From Streptomyces dysideae (GTDB lineage Bacteria > Actinomycetota > Actinomycetes > Streptomycetales > Streptomycetaceae): a stretch of 64,000 nucleotides of DNA. The stretch spans positions 87,610-151,609 of the forward strand of contig NZ_KQ949099.1 in the NCBI RefSeq assembly GCF_001514305.1, read 5' to 3'. Below the pieces are notes generated by a model. That model saw nothing but the letters and a program-made list of their open reading frames with translations. It did not search any database and had not been told where the DNA came from. How positions within the stretch are numbered: position 1 is the stretch's first letter; every line of letters begins with the position of its first letter. Shown piece by piece: positions 16,765 to 25,240 of this stretch. The position numbers and the translations under genes were made by a program.

Positions 16765-17778
16765 TCAGCCGACGGCGGCGAGTTCCCGCTCGGTCACCGG
16801 CTCACCGCTCTTCGTACGGGACTTGAGCGCACCCCCGAGCAGTACGGCACCCAGGCCCAGTGCGGCCCACCAGGTCAGCGTGAGGACGGGGCCGGCCGCC
16901 GCCGCGCCGTCGAAGTACGACACCGAGCGCAGCAGGGTCGCGCCCGCACCCGGCGGCAGCCACTGACCGATCGTGCCGACCGGCTCGGGCAGCATCTGCG
17001 GTGCCGCGGACGCCCCGGAGAACGGGTTGCCGAACAGCATCACCACACCCGCGGTGATCCCGATACCAGCGGGGCCGAGGAGCGCGGCCAGTCCCGCGAC
17101 GGCACCGCTGACGGCCAGCGTCGCCAGGCCGAGCGTCCCGGCCTCCGCCCACCAGTCGCCGGTGAGCACCCCGAGCCAGCTGTGCGCGATCGCGGCCCCG
17201 ACGATGCCGACCAGCGCGGCGGAACCGATCAGAGCGGTCACCGCGTGCGGGCCGCGCAGCCGGAGCAGGGTCACCACCGAGCCCGCCGCGATGCCGGCCA
17301 GGGCGAGCGGCAGCACACTCGCGCCCAGCGCCGCGCCGCGCGGGTCCTGCTTGGGAGTGGGGACGACGTCGACCGTCCTGACCTGGGTGCCGTCGGCCGC
17401 CGCCTGCTGTGTCATCGCCTGCTGCAGCGTCTGGGCGACCACCGGGCCCGCCGCCGACGCGGTCAGCAGTTCGGGACCCTGGGCGGTGACCACGATCGCG
17501 CCGTATACGGTCCGGTCCTCGATCGCGTCCCGGGCGGCGGCCTCGTCGGCGTAGCGGTGGATCTCGAACGCGCCCTCGCGCTGGGCCAGTTGCTGCTCCA
17601 GCTGGGCCGTCGCGGTGGCCGGCCCGGCCACGCCGAGCGGCAGGTCGTGGGGTGCGGTGCGGGCGGCGGGCCAGGCGAAGGCCCACAGGGCCAGGGCCGC
17701 GAGGACGGGGACGAGGACGACCGCTGCGATCAGGCGGCGGGCGGGTGGCCGGGTCGGTGTAGCGGACGGTGTGGGCAT
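16765..17778 (-). CDS. YhgE/ABC-2-like membrane protein
   Basis: A 337-residue membrane protein with one N-terminal helix, an extracellular domain of about 140 residues (contains EQQLAQREGAFEIHRYADEA and PTPKQDPRGAALGASVLPLA), then about six further helices. The layout matches YhgE/Pip-like and ABC-2 export permeases. ATG at 17778 follows AGGAGG at good spacing. It is divergent from a TetR gene and each start is preceded by a copy of the same 20-bp repeat, the pattern expected for an efflux protein under TetR control. No ATPase adjoins it; cargo unknown. Confidence 0.75.
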   Translation of the reverse strand: MPTPSATPTRPPARRLIAAVVLVPVLAALALWAFAWPAARTAPHDLPLGVAGPATATAQLEQQLAQREGAFEIHRYADEAAARDAIEDRTVYGAIVVTAQGPELLTASAAGPVVAQTLQQAMTQQAAADGTQVRTVDVVPTPKQDPRGAALGASVLPLALAGIAAGSVVTLLRLRGPHAVTALIGSAALVGIVGAAIAHSWLGVLTGDWWAEAGTLGLATLAVSGAVAGLAALLGPAGIGITAGVVMLFGNPFSGASAAPQMLPEPVGTIGQWLPPGAGATLLRSVSYFDGAAAAGPVLTLTWWAALGLGAVLLGGALKSRTKSGEPVTERELAAVG

Positions 17779-17820
17779 GGGGGCCTCCTGGAGGAGAGTT
17801 CCGAGTGGTCGGCGCAAAAA

Positions 17821-17897
17821 AGAAGGATCGTTCGTTTTACTTGGTCCCACCGTGCTCCTCGCCTCTTCTCCTTGTCAAGAAGGAATGTTCGTTTTAC
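17821..17897. promoter_or_regulatory. Duplicated operator candidate for the TetR regulator
   Basis: Two direct 20-bp copies, 17821-17840 (AGAAGGATCGTTCGTTTTAC) and 17878-17897 (AGAAGGAATGTTCGTTTTAC), differ at two positions and are 57 bp apart. They lie between the TetR gene and the divergent membrane-protein gene, one near each promoter, so they are probable regulator binding sites. Confidence 0.6.
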
Positions 17898-17907
17898 GTT
17901 TGCGGTC

Positions 17908-18594
17908 ATGGCCCGCGTATCCCAGGAACACCTCGACGCCCGCCGCCGGCAGATCCTCGACGGCGCCGCGCTCTGCTTCGCCCGTAACGGGTTCCATGCC
18001 ACGTCCATGCAGGACGTACTCAAGGAGGTCGACCTCTCGGCCGGGGCGGTCTACCGCTACTTCAGCGGCAAGGACGAACTGATCACCGCGATCGTCCGGG
18101 AGGTGCTCGAAGAGGTCCGCAACGCCTTCGAGGACGCCACCCGGCAGGGCGCGCCCTCGGGCCCGCCCCCGCCGCCGGACGTGGTGGCCGGGAAGGTCCT
18201 GGGACGCATGCTCCGCATCTGGTCGCGCCTGACCGTCGACGGGGAACCGGCCTTCCCGCGGCTGATCCTGCAGATCTGGTCGGAGACCCTGCGCAACGCG
18301 CAACTCGCCGCCGTCCTGACCGACGTCTTCGTGGCCCTGCGCGAGCGCTGGGTGTGGGCCGTGGAGGCGTACCAGGAGGCCGGAATGATGCCGCCGGACA
18401 TCCCCGCGGAGCACGTCGCGCGCACCATGATCGCCACCGTGCAGGGCTTCGTCGCGCAACAGGCCCTCTTCGGGCCGGCACCGGTCGAGGTCCTGCAGGA
18501 TGGTCTACGGGCGTTGACCGGGATGCGGGAGCCCGACGCGACACGCTCAGCGGATCACAGCTCGGTTAACTTGAATGAAACTCGGTCCAACTAG
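17908..18594 (+). CDS. TetR-family transcriptional regulator
   Basis: A 228-residue TetR repressor. The N-terminal DNA-binding part is clear: ARRRQILDGAALCFARNGFH, then SMQDVLKEVDLSAGAVYRYF and SGKDELITAI. The rest is the variable ligand-binding helical domain. The likely target is the divergent YhgE/ABC-2-like gene through the duplicated repeat in the intergenic DNA, which suggests ligand-induced export. The C-terminal codons run into the upstream region of the urease operon. Confidence 0.92.
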   Translation: MARVSQEHLDARRRQILDGAALCFARNGFHATSMQDVLKEVDLSAGAVYRYFSGKDELITAIVREVLEEVRNAFEDATRQGAPSGPPPPPDVVAGKVLGRMLRIWSRLTVDGEPAFPRLILQIWSETLRNAQLAAVLTDVFVALRERWVWAVEAYQEAGMMPPDIPAEHVARTMIATVQGFVAQQALFGPAPVEVLQDGLRALTGMREPDATRSADHSSVNLNETRSN

Positions 18595-18640
18595 CCTGCC
18601 CATCCACGCCACCAGGGACTTTGCCCCGTGGCTGCGGCAA

Positions 18641-18660
18641 CCGGACCCCGCACGGTCCGG
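18641..18660 (+). promoter_or_regulatory. Leader hairpin before ureA
   Basis: CCGGACC (18641-18647) can pair with GGTCCGG (18654-18660) in the short leader of the urease transcript. The possible promoter is upstream, overlapping the end of the TetR gene. No known regulatory RNA motif was recognised. Confidence 0.35.
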
Positions 18661-18682
18661 AGCGAGGACTGTGAGGTGGGAC

Positions 18683-18985
18683 GTGCAACTGACCCCGCAC
18701 GAGCAAGAGAGGCTGCTCATCCACGTGGCGGCCGACGTGGCCGAGAAGCGCCGGGCCCGTGGGCTCAAGCTCAACCACCCGGAGGCGGTCGCCCTCATCA
18801 CGTCGCACATCCTCGAGGGCGCACGTGACGGCCGTACGGTCGCCGAGCTCATGGCCTCCGGCCGCAAGTTGCTGACCCGCGACGACGTCATGGAGGGCAT
18901 CCCCGAGATGATCCACGACGTCCAGGTGGAGGCGACCTTCCCGGACGGCACCAAGCTCGTCACCGTCCACGACCCGATCGTCTGA
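18683..18985 (+). CDS. ureA: Urease subunit gamma
   Basis: A 100-residue gamma subunit of nickel urease, which splits urea into ammonia and carbon dioxide. It has the standard length and motifs: LTPHEQERLLIHVAADVAEK, LNHPEAVALIT and the VPEM-like GIPEMIHDVQVEATFPDGTKLVT end. GTG at 18683 is used because it gives the canonical length and follows GAGGTGGG; the open frame extends upstream without family similarity. First gene of ureABC-F-G-D; ureB starts 9 bp after its stop. Confidence 0.96.
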   Translation: MQLTPHEQERLLIHVAADVAEKRRARGLKLNHPEAVALITSHILEGARDGRTVAELMASGRKLLTRDDVMEGIPEMIHDVQVEATFPDGTKLVTVHDPIV

Positions 18986-18994
18986 GGGGGCTCC

Positions 18995-19306
18995 ATGATT
19001 CCCGGAGAGATCCTGTTCGCCGACGGTCCGATTGCCTACAACGAGGGCCGTGAGGTCACCCGGCTGACCGTCCTCAACGCCGCCGACCGGCCCGTCCAGG
19101 TCGGCTCCCACTACCACTTCGCCGAGGCCAACCCCGGTCTGGACTTCGACCGCGCCGCGGCGCGCGGCAAGCGGCTCAACATCGCCGCCGGCACCGCCGT
19201 GCGCTTCGAGCCCGGGATCCCCGTCGACGTCGAACTCGTACCGCTCGCCGGCGCCCGTGTCGTGCCCGGACTGCGCGGGGAGACCGGAGGTGCCCTCGAT
19301 GCCTGA
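18995..19306 (+). CDS. ureB: Urease subunit beta
   Basis: A 103-residue beta subunit of urease with the family start IPGEILFADGPI, the GSHYHFAEANPGLDFDR motif and GTAVRFEPG. It packs against the alpha subunit in the trimeric enzyme. Preceded by GAGGGGG at normal spacing. It overlaps the start of ureC by 8 bases, which couples beta and alpha synthesis. Confidence 0.97.
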   Translation: MIPGEILFADGPIAYNEGREVTRLTVLNAADRPVQVGSHYHFAEANPGLDFDRAAARGKRLNIAAGTAVRFEPGIPVDVELVPLAGARVVPGLRGETGGALDA

Positions 19307-21020
19307 GATCTCGCGTGCCGCGTACGCCGATCTGTTCGGCCCGACCGCAGGTGACCGCATCCGGCTCGCCGACACCGATCTGATCGTCGAGATCGAGGAG
19401 GACCGTTCCGGCGGTCCCGGACTCGCCGGTGACGAGGCCGTGTTCGGCGGCGGCAAGGTCATCCGTGAGTCCATGGGCCAGTCGCGTGCTACGCGCGCAG
19501 ACGGCACGCCGGACACGGTCATCACGGGTGCGGTCATCGTCGACCACTGGGGCGTGGTGAAGGCCGACGTCGGCATCCGCGACGGCCGGATCACCGGCAT
19601 CGGCAAGGCGGGCAACCCCGACACGATGGACGGGGTGCATCCGGACCTTGTCATCGGCCCCGAGACCGAGATCATCGCGGGCAACGGCCGGCTCCTCACC
19701 GCCGGCGCCATCGACGCCCACGTCCACTTCATCTGCCCGCAGATCGCCGACGAGGCGCTCTCCGCCGGCATCACCACGCTGATCGGCGGCGGCACCGGTC
19801 CCGCCGAGGGCTCGAAGGCGACCACCGTGACGCCCGGCCCCTGGCACCTGGCCCGGATGCTGGAGGCGATGGAGGAGTACCCCGTCAACCTCGGCCTGCT
19901 CGGCAAGGGCAACACCGTCTCCCACGAGGCGATGCTGTCCCAGATCCGCGGCGGTGCGCTCGGCCTGAAGCTGCACGAGGACTGGGGTTCCACCCCCGCA
20001 GTCATCGACGCCTCGCTGACCGTCGCCGACCGGACCGGCATCCAGGTCGCCATCCACACGGACACGTTGAACGAGGCCGGGTTCGTCGGCGACACGCTGG
20101 CCGCGATCGCGGGGCGGGGCATTCACGCCTACCACACCGAGGGTGCGGGCGGCGGGCACGCGCCGGACATCATGACCGTGGTCTCCGCGCCGCACGTGCT
20201 GCCGAGCTCGACCAACCCGACGCGGCCGTACACCGTCAACACCGCCGAGGAACACCTCGACATGCTGATGGTGTGCCACCACCTGAACCCGGCGGTGCCG
20301 GAGGACCTCGCCTTCGCCGAGTCACGGATCCGGCCGTCGACGATCGGCGCGGAGGACCTCCTCCACGACCTGGGCGCGATCTCGATCATCTCGTCCGACG
20401 CCCAGGCCATGGGCCGGGTGGGCGAGGTCATCATGCGGACCTGGCAGACCGCCCATGTGATGAAGCGGCGACGGGGTGCGCTGCCCGGGGACGGGCGCGC
20501 GGACAACCACCGGGTACGGCGGTACGTGGCCAAGTACACGATCAACCCGGCGCTCGCCCAGGGCCTCGCGCACGAGGTCGGCTCCGTGGAGACCGGCAAG
20601 CTCGCCGACCTCGTGCTGTGGGAGCCCGCGTTCTTCGGGGTCAAGCCGCATCTCGTCGTGAAGGGCGGGCAGATCGCGTACGCGCAGATGGGCGACGCGA
20701 ACGCGTCCATCCCGACGCCGCAGCCGATCCTGCCGCGGCCGATGTTCGGGGCGATCGGGCGGGCGCCCGCGTCGAACTCCATCAACTTCGTGGCGGGGCC
20801 GGCTCTCGAGGACGGGCTGCCGGAGCGGCTCCAGCTCGGGAAGAGGTTCGTGGCCATCGAGTCGACGCGCGGGGTCACCAAGGCCGACATGCGGGAGAAC
20901 GACGCGCGGCCCGAGGTGCGGGTCGATCCCGACAGCTTCGCCGTGCACATCGACGGGGAACTCGTCGAGGCGACTCCGGCCGCCGAACTGCCCATGGCCC
21001 AGCGGTACTTCCTCTTCTGA
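19299..21020 (+). CDS. ureC: Urease subunit alpha
   Basis: The 573-residue catalytic subunit with the binuclear nickel centre. Metal ligands are visible in GAIDAHVHF, the carbamylated lysine in LGLKLHEDWG, histidines in IHTDTLNE and YHTEGAGGGHAPD, and the aspartate in ISSDAQAMGR; the general-acid histidine is in MVCHHLN. Start ATG at 19299 inside the ureB tail gives the usual length. All key residues are intact, so the enzyme should be active once loaded by UreD, UreF and UreG. Confidence 0.98.
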   Translation: MPEISRAAYADLFGPTAGDRIRLADTDLIVEIEEDRSGGPGLAGDEAVFGGGKVIRESMGQSRATRADGTPDTVITGAVIVDHWGVVKADVGIRDGRITGIGKAGNPDTMDGVHPDLVIGPETEIIAGNGRLLTAGAIDAHVHFICPQIADEALSAGITTLIGGGTGPAEGSKATTVTPGPWHLARMLEAMEEYPVNLGLLGKGNTVSHEAMLSQIRGGALGLKLHEDWGSTPAVIDASLTVADRTGIQVAIHTDTLNEAGFVGDTLAAIAGRGIHAYHTEGAGGGHAPDIMTVVSAPHVLPSSTNPTRPYTVNTAEEHLDMLMVCHHLNPAVPEDLAFAESRIRPSTIGAEDLLHDLGAISIISSDAQAMGRVGEVIMRTWQTAHVMKRRRGALPGDGRADNHRVRRYVAKYTINPALAQGLAHEVGSVETGKLADLVLWEPAFFGVKPHLVVKGGQIAYAQMGDANASIPTPQPILPRPMFGAIGRAPASNSINFVAGPALEDGLPERLQLGKRFVAIESTRGVTKADMRENDARPEVRVDPDSFAVHIDGELVEATPAAELPMAQRYFLF

Positions 21021-21033
21021 CGGCAGGGTTCCG

Positions 21034-21708
21034 ATGTCACGGGCAGCACTTCTCGTCCTGGCCGACGGCCGGTTTCCCGCCGGGGGGCACGCGCACTCCG
21101 GCGGGGCCGAGGCGGCCGTCAGGGCCGGGCGGATCACCGGGGCCGCGAGCCTGGAGGACTTCTGCCGGGGGCGGTTGCACACGGCGGGGCTCGTCGCGGC
21201 GTCGCTGGCCGCGGCGGCCGCGGCCGGGGTCGATGCCCTGTCGCTGGACGCCGCCGCGGATGCGCGGACGCCGTCGCCCGCGTTGCGGGTTGCCGCGCGG
21301 AAGCTGGGGCGGCAGTTGATGCGGGCCGCTCGGGCGACCTGGCCGTCGGAGGAGCTCGACGCGCTGGCGCGGGCGTTTCCCAAGGGGGCCCATCAGCCGG
21401 TGGTGCTGGGGGTCGTGGCTCGGGCCGCGGGGTTGGGGGCGTCGGATGCGGCGTACTGCGCGGTGTACGAGAGTGTGAGCGGGGCGGCGTCCGCGACGGT
21501 GCGGTTGCTGAGTCTTGATCCGTTCGACGCCACGGGGGTGTTGGCGCGGTTGGCGCCGGAGCTTGATCGTGTCGCGGATCGGGCGGTGGAGTCGGCTCGG
21601 AGGGTGGCCGGCGAGGGAGTCGACGCCCTGCCCGCGGCCTCTGCTCCGCTGCTGGAGATCGGGGCGGAGGTGCATGCTGGTTGGCCTGTACGTCTGTTTG
21701 CCTCTTAG
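21034..21708 (+). CDS. ureF: Urease accessory protein UreF
   Basis: A 224-residue accessory protein that, with UreD and UreG, loads nickel into apo-urease. Family signs are LLVLADGRFPAGGHAHSGG at the N-terminus and the C-terminal helices with LLSLDPFDATGVLARL. It starts 13 bp after ureC. The gene is very Ala/Leu-rich, normal for actinobacterial UreF. It is followed by a 142-bp gap before ureG rather than by an overlapping gene. Confidence 0.93.
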   Translation: MSRAALLVLADGRFPAGGHAHSGGAEAAVRAGRITGAASLEDFCRGRLHTAGLVAASLAAAAAAGVDALSLDAAADARTPSPALRVAARKLGRQLMRAARATWPSEELDALARAFPKGAHQPVVLGVVARAAGLGASDAAYCAVYESVSGAASATVRLLSLDPFDATGVLARLAPELDRVADRAVESARRVAGEGVDALPAASAPLLEIGAEVHAGWPVRLFAS

Positions 21709-21850
21709 GGGCGTCACGCGCCACGGGGCTCCGCCCCCTGGACCCCCGGCCTATGCCCATCCACCACCCGTTTACGGTCGGGAGAGAAGCTGGACTCGCC
21801 TCTCGACCGAGTCGGACAAGCAGTGACCCACGTGCCATCGGAGCCGCCAT
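21709..21850. other. ureF-ureG spacer with a hairpin repeat
   Basis: This 142-bp gap interrupts an otherwise tight operon. It begins with a GC-rich hairpin, GGGG-CTCC-GCCCC at about 21725, within CACGGGGCTCCGCCCCCTGG, a string common as a dispersed element in Streptomyces. It could attenuate transcription into ureG or be neutral inserted DNA. No gene seen. Confidence 0.45.
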
Positions 21851-22528
21851 ATGCACCTCGACCACTCCCACGACGGCCCCGCCGCCGTCAGTGCCGACGC
21901 CCACCGGCCCAACGGCTCGCGGCGTGCCCTGCGGATCGGGCTCGGTGGGCCCGTCGGGTCCGGGAAGACCGCCACCGTCGCCGCACTGTGCCAGGCCCTG
22001 CGGGACGAGCTGTCCCTTGCCGTGGTCACCAATGACATCTACACGCGCGAGGACGCCGAGTTCCTGCTGCGGGAGGCTGTACTGCCGCCCGAGCGGATCA
22101 CCGCCGTGGCGACGGGGGCCTGTCCGCACACCGCGATCCGGGACGACATATCCGCCAACCTCGAGGCCGTCGAGGACCTGGAGGACGAGGTCGGGCCGCT
22201 GGATCTCATCCTCGTGGAGTCCGGCGGGGACAACCTCACCGCCACCTTCTCCAAGGGGCTCGTCGACGCGCAGATCTTCGTGATCGACGTGGCCGGCGGC
22301 GACGACATTCCGCGCAAGGGCGGGCCGGGCGTGACCACGGCCGACCTGCTCGTCGTCAACAAGACCGACCTCGCACCGTACGTCGGCTCCGACCTCGGAC
22401 GGATGGCCGCCGACGCCAAGGCCCAGCGCGCCGAACTGCCGGTCGTCTTCCAGTCGTTGAGGAGCAAGGGCGGGGTCCGGGACGTCGCCGGCTGGGTGCG
22501 GGCGCAGCTCGCCGCGTGGACGGCGTGA
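21851..22528 (+). CDS. ureG: Urease accessory GTPase UreG
   Basis: A 225-residue SIMIBI-class GTPase that carries nickel to urease. It has the P-loop GLGGPVGSGKT, the switch region VTNDIYTREDAEFL, the metal-binding CPH in TGACPHTAIRDD, VESGGDNLTATFS and the guanine motif NKTD. The N-terminus (HLDHSHDG) is His-containing, a mild version of the His-rich nickel stores found in species lacking UreE. ureD overlaps its 3' end. Confidence 0.97.
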   Translation: MHLDHSHDGPAAVSADAHRPNGSRRALRIGLGGPVGSGKTATVAALCQALRDELSLAVVTNDIYTREDAEFLLREAVLPPERITAVATGACPHTAIRDDISANLEAVEDLEDEVGPLDLILVESGGDNLTATFSKGLVDAQIFVIDVAGGDDIPRKGGPGVTTADLLVVNKTDLAPYVGSDLGRMAADAKAQRAELPVVFQSLRSKGGVRDVAGWVRAQLAAWTA

Positions 22529-23283
22529 CCGTGGGCGGGGTGCGGGCCGCGGCGCGGATCGTCGCCCGGGACGACGGCAGGGGCGGCACGTCCCTGCCCG
22601 TCCTGGCGGGCGACGGCCCCCTGGCGCTGCGCCGCACCCGGGGGAGCGGAGCCGAGGCGCGGGTCATGCTCGTCGGGGCGATGAGCGGACCCCTCGGCGG
22701 TGACCACTTCAGCGTCGCGGCCGATGTGGAGAGCGGCGCCCGGCTGCTCGTCGGGTCGGCGGCCGCCACCATCGCCCTGCCGGGGCAGGACAAGGGCGGG
22801 GCCCGTTACGACGTACGACTGTCCGTCGCCGACGGGGGTGAACTGCGCTGGCTGCCCGAGCAGTTGATCTCCGCGAAGGGGAGCGACCTGTGCGTCACGA
22901 CCCAGGTCGAGGTCGGGGCCACGGGGCGGCTCGTGCTGCGTGAGGAGCAGGTGCTCGGGCGGGTGGGAGAGGAACCCGGGCGGCTCGCCGGCAGGCTCTC
23001 CGTGCGGGTCGGGGGGCGGCTCGTGCTCGACCAGGAGCTGGTGTGCGGGGCCGGGGCGCCGGGCGGCTGGGACGGGGCCGCCGGGCTCGCCGGGCACCGG
23101 GCCGTCGGGCAACTGCTCGTCGTACGGCCGGAGTTCGCGGAGCAGCCGATGACGGCCCGGGTGCTCGGGGAGAGCGCCGCGCTCATGCCGCTCGCCGGAC
23201 CCGCTGCGCTCGTCACCGCCGTGGCGACCGACGCGCTGCGGCTGCGGCGGGTGCTGGACGCGGCGCTCGCGACGTTCGACTAG
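22516..23283 (+). CDS. ureD: Urease accessory protein UreD
   Basis: A 255-residue UreD (UreH) chaperone that docks on apo-urease and recruits UreF-UreG. Recognisable parts are SGPLGGDHFSVAADVESGA, the conserved ELRWLPEQLISAKGSDL segment and the C-terminal GESAALMPLAG region. GTG at 22516 overlaps ureG by 13 bases. Last gene of the operon; two hairpins follow its stop. No ureE is present in the cluster. Confidence 0.92.
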   Translation: MDGVTVGGVRAAARIVARDDGRGGTSLPVLAGDGPLALRRTRGSGAEARVMLVGAMSGPLGGDHFSVAADVESGARLLVGSAAATIALPGQDKGGARYDVRLSVADGGELRWLPEQLISAKGSDLCVTTQVEVGATGRLVLREEQVLGRVGEEPGRLAGRLSVRVGGRLVLDQELVCGAGAPGGWDGAAGLAGHRAVGQLLVVRPEFAEQPMTARVLGESAALMPLAGPAALVTAVATDALRLRRVLDAALATFD

Positions 23284-23303
23284 ACCGACCTCAAGGGCTC
23301 CCG

Positions 23304-23342
23304 CCTTCTCACCGAGAAGGACGCGGCCGGTTTCTCGGCCGC
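23304..23342. terminator. Double hairpin after ureD
   Basis: Two adjacent stems follow the urease operon: CCTTCTC/GAGAAGG (23304-23310 with 23314-23320) and GCGGCCG/CGGCCGC (23323-23329 with 23336-23342). They lie between ureD and the convergent decayed epimerase gene and probably end urease transcription. Confidence 0.7.
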
Positions 23343-23404
23343 CCCCTGTCTCATACGCCCAGTCAGGCTGCGACAGCAGCGGCGACATCTCCCGCCAGTC
23401 CTGC

Positions 23405-24271
23405 TCACGCGACCGTCTCCGGGAGACTCTCGGCGTACGTCACCACCGGGCGGTAGCCCAACTCCCGTTCGGCGGCCGCCATACCGCACACCACGGGAGC
23501 TCGGCCGACCAGGGTGCACGGCCCACGGCGGGGCTCGGAGCCGGACCGTCCACGAGCACCCGCTCCGTCTCGGCGCCCATCACGGCGTCGACGGCCGCCC
23601 CGATCTCCGCCACCGTTCGGAGCCTGGGGATCAACGGCGTTGAGCACCCGGGACCCGGGCCGCGCCGCCGCCAGCCGCATCAACTCCGCGAGGGTGCGGG
23701 CACTCGAGGTGTGCAGCCGACTCTCGCCGCCGAACGCGAGCACCCTCCCCCCACTCTCGGCTTCGCTCGAGCGGGGGGACCCCCATCGCCGGCCGTCGAG
23801 GTTGCGTTTCACGAAGTACAGCTCGCGGGGGAGCGGACTGTACGGCCCGTGGATCGCGCCGGGCCGCAGGATCGTCGTCGGCAACTCGTCCTTCGCTGCG
23901 AGGAGTTCGAGCTCCAGGGTCGCCTTGCGGTCCGGTACGTGTCCTCGCCCGGCGCCACCGTGGGCTGGTCCTCGGGGATCGGCACCAGGTACTGGGGGAG
24001 TCCCTCCGTCCGGCCGCCCCGTCAACTGCCGTGCGTACCCGGCGTCGTAGCCGACGATGTCGACCACCGCGTCGCAGCCGTCCCCGATCACCGCGGCCGG
24101 CGCCGCGTCGTCGCCCCGGTCGAGCCGCACCGCCCGTACCCCGTCGTGCCGCCCCGCGTCCCGGCCGCCGCCCCGGGAGACGGCCGTCACCTCCCAGCCG
24201 TCCCGGGCCGGCACGTCCACCGCCGGTCGCACGGTCTGTCCCGTCGCCCCGATGACCACCGCACGTCTCAT
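23405..24271 (-). pseudogene. Decayed NAD-dependent epimerase/reductase gene
   Basis: The N-terminus is a normal Rossmann start (RRAVVIGATGQTVRPAVDV) and the C-terminus a normal ending (AAAERELGYRPVVTYAESLP), but the reading frame changes at least four times. After YARQLTG the family sequence resumes in another frame as LPQYLVPIPEDQPTVAPGED, apparently past a deletion. It shifts again before KATLELELLAAKDE, again before VAEIGAAVDAVMGAETERVL, and again before PVVCGMAAAE. A hairpin element of about 41 bp (23745-23785) is also inserted. The frame stays formally open, which could mislead a gene caller, but the product would be scrambled. Original role: sugar-nucleotide or isoflavone-type reductase, unresolved. 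Confidence 0.85.
23745..23785. repeat. Hairpin element A inside the decayed epimerase
   Basis: Copy of the dispersed element with core CTCTCGGCTTCGCTCGAGCG flanked by C-runs and a GGGGGGACCCCC end. C-rich left and G-rich right arms can pair. It interrupts the epimerase frame after the codons for LDGRRW. Other copies: 12558, 46287, 46836, 46902. Confidence 0.85.
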
Positions 24272-24333
24272 GCCGGACGCGGCAGGGCGGTGCGGATTCG
24301 CCGGTCATGATGTTCTGCCGATGACAGAAGGCC

Positions 24334-25059
24334 TCAACTGATCGGCATCCGCGGGAACTTGCGTTCCTTCTCCGCCTTCGCCGCGGCCTCCTCCGCCTTG
24401 ACGACGGCCGCGTACTGGTCGACGTACTCCTGCTCGGACAGCGACAGGATCGCGTACATGATCTCGTCGGTGATCGCGCGCAGGATCGCCTTCTCGTTCT
24501 CCATACCGGCGTAGCGGGAGAAGTCCAGGGGCTTGCCGAAGCGGATGACGACGGGGTGGACGTTCGGGATGACCTTGCCGGGCGGCTGCGCCTCGAACGT
24601 GCCGATCATCGCGCACGGGATGACGGGAACCTGGGCCCTGAGCGCCATCACCGCGACACCGACCTTGCCCTTGTAGAGGCGGCCGTCGTGGGAGCGCGTG
24701 CCCTCCGGATAGATGCCGAGCAGCTCGTCCTTGCGCAGGACACCGAGGCCCTCGCGGATCGCGGCCTGGCCGGCCTCCTTGCCGGAGCGGTCGACCGGGA
24801 TCTGCCCGGCGCTGCGGAAGAAGGTCGCCGTCAGTCGGCCCCTGATGCCCGGCCCGGTGAAGTACTCGGCCTTGGCCAGGAAGGTGATGCGGCGTTTGAG
24901 GACCGCGGGCATCAGGAAGTGGTCGGAGAACGACAGATGGTTGCCCGCGACGATGGCCGCGCCGGTCTCCGGCACGTGCTCGAGGCCTTCTATCCGAGGC
25001 CGGAAGACCAGTCTCAGCAGGGGGCCCAGCAACACGTATTTGAGCAAGTAGTAGAACAA
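24334..25059 (-). CDS. 1-acyl-sn-glycerol-3-phosphate acyltransferase family protein
   Basis: A 241-residue PlsC-type acyltransferase that would add an acyl chain to lysophosphatidate or a similar acceptor at the membrane. Catalytic motif NHLSFSDHF (HX4D), the acceptor-binding motif YPEGTRS and the VPVIPCAMIGTFE segment are all present; an N-terminal hydrophobic stretch (YYLLKYVLLGPLLRLVF) tethers it to the membrane, and the C-terminus is a charged coiled stretch. TTG at 25059 is chosen since GAGGAG lies 7 bases upstream; GTG at 25074 is the alternative with a weaker site. Confidence 0.92.
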   Translation of the reverse strand: MFYYLLKYVLLGPLLRLVFRPRIEGLEHVPETGAAIVAGNHLSFSDHFLMPAVLKRRITFLAKAEYFTGPGIRGRLTATFFRSAGQIPVDRSGKEAGQAAIREGLGVLRKDELLGIYPEGTRSHDGRLYKGKVGVAVMALRAQVPVIPCAMIGTFEAQPPGKVIPNVHPVVIRFGKPLDFSRYAGMENEKAILRAITDEIMYAILSLSEQEYVDQYAAVVKAEEAAAKAEKERKFPRMPIS

Positions 25060-25084
25060 GGGGTCGCTCCTCACCCGGCGGATC

Positions 25085-25123
25085 GGTCAAACCGCCGTGT
25101 TCTGGCTGGTCAACCGGCGTGTC
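25085..25123. promoter_or_regulatory. Direct repeat upstream of the plsC-like gene
   Basis: Two copies of GGTCAA-ACCGCCGTGT type sequence, at 25085-25100 and 25108-25123, are spaced 23 bp apart just before the acyltransferase start. Spacing of about two helical turns suits a dimeric regulator; alternatively it overlaps the core promoter. No matching known site recognised. Confidence 0.35.
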
Positions 25124-25240
25124 GTGGGGGTGTCAGTGTAGGGGCAGGCGGGAGACGGGGGAACCGGGCCGGATCGGCCACCCGGCCCCCGACAAGGGCT
25201 TGTTGGGGGCTTCCGCTGACACCCCTGCGGGAGCTTGCCC

